Positions 58,223 through 64,000 of a DNA stretch of 64,000 nt are shown piece after piece. Under the pieces are notes generated by a model that worked only from the letters and a program-made list of their open reading frames with translations, was not told the DNA's origin and searched no databases. The first letter of the stretch is position 1; the number at the start of each line of letters is the position of its first letter. Source of the DNA: Paenibacillus ginsengarvi (GTDB lineage: Bacteria > Bacillota > Bacilli > Paenibacillales > NBRC-103111); the NCBI RefSeq assembly GCF_003626695.1, contig NZ_RBAH01000011.1:124001-188000 (forward strand). The letters run 5' to 3'. Made by a program: the position numbers and the translations under genes.

Positions 58223-58537
58223 TTATACGATTTCGGATGCTGCGGCAACCGGAGCAGCTTCTACCGGGTAGACGCTCACTTTTTTGCGGTCGCGTCCGAG
58301 ACGTTCGAACTTCACTACGCCTTCGACTTTTGCGAAGAGCGTGTCGTCCGTGCCACGGCCTACGTTAGTTCCCGGATGGATCTTCGTTCCGCGCTGACGC
58401 ACGAGAATGCTTCCCGCCGATACCGTTTGACCGTCCGCGCGTTTCACGCCAAGACGCTTCGCGATGCTGTCGCGTCCGTTCTTCGTCGAACCTACCCCTT
58501 TTTTCGAGGCGAACAACTGAAGATTCAGTTTCAACAT
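58223..58537 (-). CDS. rpmA: 50S ribosomal protein L27
   Basis: 104 residues. N-terminal extension [14 protein letters not shown] is the Firmicute form that the protease Prp must remove, between the hydrophobic stretch and ASKKG, before assembly. [15 protein letters not shown] is typical. The ATG overlaps the prp end by seven bases, and AAGGAGGG lies inside prp. Confidence 0.97.
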   Translation of the reverse strand: MLKLNLQLFASKKGVGSTKNGRDSIAKRLGVKRADGQTVSAGSILVRQRGTKIHPGTNVGRGTDDTLFAKVEGVVKFERLGRDRKKVSVYPVEAAPVAAASEIV

Positions 58538-58890
58538 GATGGTTTCCCTCCTTCTTGGCTTGTGCTTGTTGCAAGGGTGATATATTTGCCGTATGCTTCC
58601 TCGATCGATTCGATCATGACGACCATCGACTCGAGCAGCAGTTGAATTTGTTCGGATCGGCTCTTGTCCGTTTCCACGGGGATACGGACCTGGAGAAGCC
58701 CATCGCCCATTTCGCTCGGAAGCGTTACACCTGTCAATTTCTCGACGGCGTTCACCGTACCGACCGTTACGGCGGATACACCGGCACAAACGATATCATG
58801 CCCGTGCTTGCCGTAAAAAGCGTGGCCTGACACTTTAAAAGCCTGAATCGCTCCGCTGTCGCGGCCTCGTTCAATATTCACCCGAATCAT
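58531..58890 (-). CDS. prp: L27-processing cysteine protease Prp (YsxB)
   Basis: 119 residues. [19 protein letters not shown] carries His23 and Cys35, the catalytic pair of this family. Cleaves the N-terminus of L27, and so shares a transcript with its substrate. Between rplU and rpmA as in Bacillus. Confidence 0.93.
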   Translation of the reverse strand: MIRVNIERGRDSGAIQAFKVSGHAFYGKHGHDIVCAGVSAVTVGTVNAVEKLTGVTLPSEMGDGLLQVRIPVETDKSRSEQIQLLLESMVVMIESIEEAYGKYITLATSTSQEGGKPSC

Positions 58891-58959
58891 GCCTATTCAT
58901 CACCTGCCCTGTAAATTCGCCGAATTTACAGTTATTCCGCCGATCATCCGGGCGAAAAC

Positions 58960-59271
58960 TTAAGCTTTGATGCTGTCGATGATTACTTTGGTGTACGGTT
59001 GACGGTGGCCTTGCTTGCGGCGATAGTTTTTCTTCGGTTTGTACTTGAACACGATCACTTTCTCGCCTTTGCCGTGTTTCTCCACTTTACCGGATACAGA
59101 AGCTCCGGCTACGAGCGGGGAACCTGCTACGAGACCATTGTCGTTCGAGACAGCAAGTACGCGGTCGAACGTTACAACGTCGCCTGCGTTAGCTTCCAGC
59201 TTCTCGATGAAGATGGCATCTCCCGCTTGCACTTTGTACTGTTTGCCGCCAGTTTCAATAATTGCGTACAT
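58960..59271 (-). CDS. rplU: 50S ribosomal protein L21
   Basis: 103 residues, standard. Begins [18 protein letters not shown], ends with the basic [18 protein letters not shown] 9 bases before the ATG. First gene of rplU-prp-rpmA behind an L21 leader. Confidence 0.97.
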   Translation of the reverse strand: MYAIIETGGKQYKVQAGDAIFIEKLEANAGDVVTFDRVLAVSNDNGLVAGSPLVAGASVSGKVEKHGKGEKVIVFKYKPKKNYRRKQGHRQPYTKVIIDSIKA

Positions 59272-59398
59272 TGTCAGTGCACCTCCTCATGTCATAAGAC
59301 TCGCCTTGTCCAGGTGGCATGTCCAGCTGCGTAGCAGCGAACACACGCTTATTCGTAGACCCGACTCGTGCGGTTGCAGCATGTGCCAGCGCACATAC
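59272..59398 (-). promoter_or_regulatory. L21 ribosomal protein leader
   Basis: A 125-base leader between promoter and rplU has GTGCGCTGGCAC and CACATGCTGCAACC stretches that recall the Bacillales L21 leader RNA. That element likely binds a product of the operon as feedback. The match is from memory and not computed. Confidence 0.6.
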
Positions 59399-59404
59399 CC
59401 AAGT

Positions 59405-59433
59405 ATCATAGCACAACTCGATAGCCGAGTCAA
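59405..59433 (-). promoter_or_regulatory. promoter of rplU-prp-rpmA
   Basis: TTGACT (59433-59428), 17 bases, TATGAT (59410-59405) on the minus strand. Confidence 0.9.
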
Positions 59434-59436
59434 CGA

Positions 59437-59478
59437 GAAAAGCCGTTTTCACTGCGATGAATCCACAGTGAAACGGCT
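59437..59478 (-). terminator. terminator of the binding-protein gene
   Basis: AGCCGTTTCACTG pairs with CAGTGAAAACGGCT on the minus strand, followed by TTTTC. It abuts the rplU promoter. Confidence 0.88.
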
Positions 59479-59492
59479 GGCCGCATTCGCTC

Positions 59493-60803
59493 CTATTTCC
59501 CCTTCAACGCGCCGACAGCCTGATTGATTTTTTCGTCGGTTACCCTCAGCGCCGTATTGACGTCGTATTGCTCAAATATATAGTCGCCGTGCACCTCATA
59601 CAGCACATCCATCCCTTGCGAGCGATAAATGCTGTAGGGCTGATGGCTGACGATTTTATTTTTGAATATAGCCGGAATGTTTTTTCCTTTCAAGTAGGGG
59701 ATATCCGCTCCGTACTGGTCCTTGTAGACCGGATTGACCTGTGGAGAAATGTAGCCCATACTCCGGACGGCGAACAGCTGCGCCTGCTCGGACAGGAACG
59801 TTTCGATGACACGGAACGCGTCGTCCTTATGCTGACTCGTTTTGGTGATGCCCATAATGAAGCTGTCCACGATCCCGCCGACGTTCGGCATATCGGGATA
59901 ATACGGGGATTGGGCGATATCCCAGTTGACATCCGAGTCCTTCAGATTGGAGAAGCGGTTAACCGCATAATACATCGCCAAATTTTTATCTTTGCGGAAC
60001 TGGTCCAGCGCATTCTTGTTCACATCTTTCGGGGACGCCGGCATGTTGCCGGGGATCGAGAAGAACAGTTTGGATAACTCGAAGGCGCGCTTATACGATT
60101 CGTTGATGACGGAAGCTTTATCCGTCTTCGCATCGACCGGCGTCACGCCGAACGGGTCGGCAAGACGGTGGATCTGGTCGGTTTTGAAGCCTAAATATTG
60201 GGCCCCCCCGTGATACCGGCTCACCTTCTTAGCCAGCTCGACCGTCTCGTTCCAGGTCAGGCCGTCCTTCGGATAAGGAACGCCGAACATATCAAAAATG
60301 TCCTTATTGTAGTACATGGCGAAAAATTGCAGGTTAAAGGGCAGACCGATGAGCTGGCCGTTGCCCGAGTTGCCCCGGACGGCTTCGAGCACGACGGGCT
60401 CGAAACGGGACATATCCATTTTGAACTTTTTCATGAGCGGTTCGATATCGTAGTTTAAATCCATCTGGACGATCCGCCCCGCCACAACATGTGCGACGGT
60501 GTACAGATCGACCTGCTCGCCCCTCTGGATCAGCTCGTTCAGATCGCCTTTGACTTCTTTCACCGTAATGTGCGGGTACTTTTTCTTCAGCGGGTTTACG
60601 ATTAACTCGTCCCAGTTTTCCGATATTTCCGATCTTACGTTCATCGTGATTGTAACCGGTTTCAATTCTTCCGCCGGCTTACCTTCCTCATTGTCTTTGA
60701 CACCGGACGAACCGGTGCTGCACCCTGAGACGGCAAAACAAACGGACAAGAGTGACGATAACATGACGAGAGACAACTTGTTGCGCAAGCGGATTCCCCC
60801 CAT
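59493..60803 (-). CDS. ABC-type substrate-binding lipoprotein, orphan
   Basis: 436 residues. Signal with lipobox VSGC (Cys about 28). Solute-binding fold with MYYNKDIFDMFGVPYPKDG (about 164-182) and LTWNETVELAKKVS. The tail NTALRVTDEKINQAV resembles the 46472 paralogue. Possible starts are ATG 60803 or TTG 60788 (after GGGGGG); the latter gives a more typical signal. No permease is adjacent. It is an insertion between rplU and rng relative to the usual order. Own promoter and terminator. Confidence 0.87.
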   Translation of the reverse strand: MGGIRLRNKLSLVMLSSLLSVCFAVSGCSTGSSGVKDNEEGKPAEELKPVTITMNVRSEISENWDELIVNPLKKKYPHITVKEVKGDLNELIQRGEQVDLYTVAHVVAGRIVQMDLNYDIEPLMKKFKMDMSRFEPVVLEAVRGNSGNGQLIGLPFNLQFFAMYYNKDIFDMFGVPYPKDGLTWNETVELAKKVSRYHGGAQYLGFKTDQIHRLADPFGVTPVDAKTDKASVINESYKRAFELSKLFFSIPGNMPASPKDVNKNALDQFRKDKNLAMYYAVNRFSNLKDSDVNWDIAQSPYYPDMPNVGGIVDSFIMGITKTSQHKDDAFRVIETFLSEQAQLFAVRSMGYISPQVNPVYKDQYGADIPYLKGKNIPAIFKNKIVSHQPYSIYRSQGMDVLYEVHGDYIFEQYDVNTALRVTDEKINQAVGALKGK

Positions 60804-60844
60804 TTCTCCGAATTAAAAGCGGAAATTGAATTTCCTTAATCATT

Positions 60845-60873
60845 ATGATAACTAGTTTATGTAAGAAACACAA
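60845..60873 (-). promoter_or_regulatory. promoter of the orphan binding-protein gene
   Basis: TTGTGT (60873-60868), 17 bases, TATCAT (60850-60845) on the minus strand. The bases from 60874 to the rng stop at 61051 hold nothing I recognise. Confidence 0.6.
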
Positions 60874-61050
60874 TATCCTAACAAGTGAATCGCCCTATAT
60901 AATTTCGGCGGCGGCACATGAGAACTACCGACACGAACGGCTTCCCTTCACCAAACACAAAAAAGCGAGCTACGCGCCAGGCGCAACCCGCATCTTGATG
61001 ATGTACAAGCGCTGCTATCCTCCAAACCTCGCCATCATGCCTGCGCCGCA

Positions 61051-62310
61051 TTAACGCCTTTTGCCTTGCGAAGCGCGCTCGATCGGCACCTTACCCGTAC
61101 CCCCGCAAACGCCACATACCGCAAACATCGAATCGTCCAAGCTTTCGCGCGCCTTCTTGCGCGTGATCTCCATAAGCCCGAGCTTCGTCCAGCCGACGGC
61201 GAACGTTTTCGTCCGGTCTTTCCGGAACTCCTGCTCCAGCAGGGCGGCGATATCGGCGCGATGCTTGTCCGAGGTCATATCGATGAAATCCACAAGCACG
61301 ATGCCTCCGATATCCCTCAGCCGCAGCAAACGGGCGATTTCCGCCGCCGCCTCGGCATTGGTCGTAAACACCGTCGCTTCGGGATCGTCCGTTCCGGTAA
61401 ACTTGCCGGTATTGACGTCGATCACCGTGAGCGCCTCCGTCCGGTCAAGGACGAGATAGCCGCCGCTCTTGAGCCATACCTTACGCTTCATCGCCCGCTC
61501 CAGTTGTTCCTTGACCGGGTAGGCGACAAAAACGGGCTCGCGTTTTTTGTAAATATGGATGCGCTGGGCCAGTTCCTCGGACATCTCGCGTACGCGGCGT
61601 CCAAGCGCCTCCCCCCGCACCGGGTCGTCGATAATCAGCTCGTCTACGTAATCGTTAAACGCGTCGCGGACGACGCGATCAAGCACGCCCGGCTCCCGGT
61701 ACAGCAGCAGCGGAGCCTCTGACGTTTCCGCCAGCCGCAGCACATCTTCCCAGTCGCCTCTCATGACGCCGAGATCCCGCTCCAGCGCCACCAGCGTCTC
61801 ATGCTCGGCAACCGTACGGATAATAAGACCTTCGCCCGGCCTGCGCAGCTGCTCGGCAACATCCTTCAGCCGCGAGCGCTCCTGCTCCGAGCTGATTTTG
61901 CGCGATACGCCGACGTAATCGGCATTCGGCATATAAACGATCCATCTTCCCGGCAGCGAAAAATGGGTCGTGATTCTTGCCCCTTTCGTGCCGAGCGGTT
62001 CCTTGATCACTTGAACGAGCAGCTTCTGCCCCGGCTGAATCAGCTCCGAAATCGACGGCTTGACCAATGGAATTTTGTCCAAATGGGCCGGAAGCAAATC
62101 ATCGATATACAAAAACGCATTTTTATCCAGCCCGATATCGACGAAAGCGGCCTGCATGCCCGGAAGCACATTAACAACTTTTCCGATATACACACTGCCT
62201 ACAAGCTGCTTGTCGACCGGGCGCTCGGCATAAAACTCGGTCAGCACCCGCTCTTCCAGAAGCGCCACCTGCGTCAGCGTATCCCGGCAATGCACGACAA
62301 TCTGTTTCAA
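61051..62310 (-). CDS. rng: ribonuclease E/G family
   Basis: 419 residues. S1 domain near the start (GSVYIGKVVNVLPGMQAAFVD, about 38-58), catalytic aspartates in TVIDVNTGKF (about 300) and VDFIDM (about 343), and the zinc-link VCGVCGGTGKV near 405. Processes rRNA and mRNA. TTG at 62310 is the start, with GAGGTGG 10 bases away. Upstream of rplU and downstream of spoIVFB, the order of many Firmicutes. Confidence 0.93.
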   Translation of the reverse strand: MKQIVVHCRDTLTQVALLEERVLTEFYAERPVDKQLVGSVYIGKVVNVLPGMQAAFVDIGLDKNAFLYIDDLLPAHLDKIPLVKPSISELIQPGQKLLVQVIKEPLGTKGARITTHFSLPGRWIVYMPNADYVGVSRKISSEQERSRLKDVAEQLRRPGEGLIIRTVAEHETLVALERDLGVMRGDWEDVLRLAETSEAPLLLYREPGVLDRVVRDAFNDYVDELIIDDPVRGEALGRRVREMSEELAQRIHIYKKREPVFVAYPVKEQLERAMKRKVWLKSGGYLVLDRTEALTVIDVNTGKFTGTDDPEATVFTTNAEAAAEIARLLRLRDIGGIVLVDFIDMTSDKHRADIAALLEQEFRKDRTKTFAVGWTKLGLMEITRKKARESLDDSMFAVCGVCGGTGKVPIERASQGKRR

Positions 62311-62349
62311 TGAAACGTCACCACCTCACCATAGAGCCACATAACCCTT

Positions 62350-63231
62350 CTATTCTAACACGAAAACGTCGGAAACGGCACTTCCGGGCCGGTTTAATTG
62401 GAAATAGGCGTACAGCAGCTTATGTTCCGGCAGCACGGCTTCGATACGGCCCCTATCGTTCAAAATGTAGACGAGATGGTATTTGTCTCTCATGAACAGG
62501 CGGACGATCTCGGCAATGGTGCGATACCGGTAAATGACGATAGGCTGCGCCAGCGTCCCTCTATCTATTAGACGCTCCATAACCGGTTCCCGGTTCATTA
62601 AAAACCGGACAAACCGGAACGAGACATGCCGGTAACCGAACCAGTTCGAATAGGCGAGGAACAGCGCTATGGCGAGCAGGTTGAGCTGGACGCCGCCGGA
62701 GCGGACCCCGGATAAGGCGGCCGCCGCCAGCAAAAGCGAGAGCAGCAGACTGACGAGGGCGCACAGCACAAGCGTCCGGTAATAAGGCAGCCAGCGGCCT
62801 ATGAGCGCCTGCATCACCTTGCCTCCGTCAAGCGGCAATATCGGCAGCAGATTAAACAGACCGATCATCGCGTTCGCTTTAATAAAATAGCCGCACCACT
62901 GCGAGTCCCACAGGCCGAGCTTGCCCATGATGACGGCAAATAACGCCATCCAGGCGTTCTGCAGCGGTCCGGCGAGGGCGACGGCCGCCTCCTGAAACGA
63001 GCTGGACCTGCCGCGGTCATCCGTTTCGGCCACCCCTCCGAACGGCAGCAGCTCGATGCGGATAACGTTCCAGCCGAAGCTTTTGGCGCAGACGACATGG
63101 CCGAGCTCGTGAATAAGAACGATGGCGAACAGCGTAAGCAACTCGGCGAAATAGCCGGTTGCGACCGCTAGCAGCATCAGCAGCGAGAAGAGCGGATGAA
63201 GACGGAACGTGATCCCGCGTATTTTAATCAA
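62350..63231 (-). CDS. spoIVFB: site-2 protease SpoIVFB
   Basis: 293 residues. Intramembrane zinc protease that matures pro-SigK in the mother cell. HELGH (41-45) and NLLPILPLDGG (127-137, Asp135) are the metal ligands, followed by a CBS-like C-terminal domain. TTG start at 63231 overlaps the spoIVFA stop by eight bases. Coupled to spoIVFA. Confidence 0.92.
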   Translation of the reverse strand: MIKIRGITFRLHPLFSLLMLLAVATGYFAELLTLFAIVLIHELGHVVCAKSFGWNVIRIELLPFGGVAETDDRGRSSSFQEAAVALAGPLQNAWMALFAVIMGKLGLWDSQWCGYFIKANAMIGLFNLLPILPLDGGKVMQALIGRWLPYYRTLVLCALVSLLLSLLLAAAALSGVRSGGVQLNLLAIALFLAYSNWFGYRHVSFRFVRFLMNREPVMERLIDRGTLAQPIVIYRYRTIAEIVRLFMRDKYHLVYILNDRGRIEAVLPEHKLLYAYFQLNRPGSAVSDVFVLE

Positions 63232-64000
63232 ACGGAATCACTTCTTGCGGTTTCACATATTCGCCTTCTTTCTTGACGGCCACGTACAGCTTGCCCGCTC
63301 CGCCTGCGGCATCCGTCGTCACGCTGCCGATCGTTTCCCCTCCCTTGACCCAATCGTTCGTTTTCAGGCTCGTACCTTGCAGCCAGCCGTATATCGATTG
63401 CAGGCCCCCGCTGTGCTGAAGGACGACTGTCGTCCCTTTGTCCGCCGAATCGCTGACGGCAACCACTCGGCCCGTATCGATCGCCACGACCTTCGCTTCC
63501 GGTACCGTACGGAGCGTTATGCCCAGTTCGCCGTCCGATAACTTCTCGACGATTTTACCGTGTACGGGGGTGTACATGCCTTTCAGCGACGAGGAGCTGA
63601 CTTTTTGCGCTTCCGGGTCCCTTTTGCCGCCGAGCGCCGGTAAAATGGCGGGCAAGCCGCCGAACTTCCGTTCATACCAGGCCGCCATCCCGGAGAAATT
63701 GTATTCCTCCGTCAAGGCTGCCGTCACCCAGCGCTGACCCCGTTCGGCGAGCGGATGATCGACCTGGAACATCCCCCATATCCCGGCGAACAACACTGCG
63801 CTGATACCGAGCTTCGTCCACAAACTTCGTATACTCGGGGGCTTCCGCTCCCAGTTCCCGCCGCCGCCCGGTCCGCCCAGCGATCGCCATCGCTGGCTCT
63901 CCTGCCGTTTCCACGCCCATTCGGGGTCGTCCTCCTCGCGATAAGCGAGTAGCCGCTGCTCGGACGCTTGCCTCCGGAACGGGGTACCCTCCTCCGCGGA
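63224..64000 (-). CDS. spoIVFA: stage IV sporulation protein SpoIVFA, 5' end cut by window edge
   Basis: The frame is open to the right edge, so the start lies beyond the window; 258 residues are visible. An internal membrane segment (LGISAVLFAGIWGMFQV) follows a basic, disordered N-part. The C-terminal part is a degenerate LytM/M23 domain (GTTVVLQHSGGLQSIYGWL, ETIGSVTTDAAGGAGKLYVAV). Inhibits SpoIVFB until the SpoIVB signal. minD/minC would be expected next to the right. Confidence 0.85.
   Translation of the reverse strand, partial: SAEEGTPFRRQASEQRLLAYREEDDPEWAWKRQESQRWRSLGGPGGGGNWERKPPSIRSLWTKLGISAVLFAGIWGMFQVDHPLAERGQRWVTAALTEEYNFSGMAAWYERKFGGLPAILPALGGKRDPEAQKVSSSSLKGMYTPVHGKIVEKLSDGELGITLRTVPEAKVVAIDTGRVVAVSDSADKGTTVVLQHSGGLQSIYGWLQGTSLKTNDWVKGGETIGSVTTDAAGGAGKLYVAVKKEGEYVKPQEVIPFD

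Noticed and set aside
63224..63823. Taking the internal TTG at 63823 as the start of spoIVFA
   Set aside because: The frame stays open to the window edge with a coherent SpoIVFA-like N-terminal sequence.

Overview
The window reads as chromosome of a spore-forming, moderately GC-rich Firmicute of the Paenibacillus/Cohnella type. The evidence is sporulation genes (spoVB, bofC, a safA-like gene, spo0B, spoIVFA/B), T-box control of aminoacyl-tRNA synthetase genes, strong AGGAGG ribosome binding sites, the hisS-aspS, dtd-rel, apt-recJ and secDF order known from Bacillus subtilis, and orphan lipoprotein substrate-binding proteins and AraC regulators typical of Paenibacillaceae. I saw no rRNA, tRNA, CRISPR, prophage or transposase gene.

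Layout, left to right. 1-3250: aspS (cut by the window edge) and hisS, transcribed leftward behind a T-box leader and a clean promoter. 3250-13900: an accessory stretch with a possible structured RNA, a small CxxC protein, a membrane-anchored FAD oxidoreductase, a divergent PRPP synthetase paralogue, a substrate-binding-protein pseudogene with two lesions, a phytanoyl-CoA-dioxygenase-like protein fused to HEAT repeats next to an AraC regulator, hemZ, a repeat element and a small basic protein. 14050-23400: a Fur-controlled FhuF-like gene, dtd, rel, a uracil permease (rightward), apt, recJ and an Mn-type CDF exporter. 23600-41010: the conserved block secF, secD, comN, spoVB, yrbG, yrzE, a PAP2 protein, yajC, tgt, queA, a SpoIID-like protein, ruvB, ruvA, ruvC, bofC, safA and pheA.

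41130-49480 is a carbohydrate locus between pheA and thrB, two genes that lie close to the same conserved block. Leftward it has a GH31-family protein fused to an AraC DNA-binding domain, then two overlapping Gfo/Idh/MocA oxidoreductases. Rightward it has a lipoprotein substrate-binding protein and an exported parallel beta-helix protein. By eye the GH31 domain lacks both catalytic aspartates, so it may be a sugar-sensing pseudoenzyme that acts as a transcription factor. This is the most interesting object in the window.

49600-64000: the threonine/ACT operon (pheB, hom, thrC, thrB), a NUDIX hydrolase, a stand-alone murE, then the classical obg-spo0B-rpmA-prp-rplU block with an L21 leader, interrupted by a third orphan substrate-binding protein, then RNase G, spoIVFB and spoIVFA (cut by the right edge).

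Most of the leftward genes form short operons with ATGA overlaps (recJ/apt, ruvC/ruvA, thrC/thrB, the two oxidoreductases, prp/rpmA). All family assignments come from reading motifs by eye; no database search was possible.
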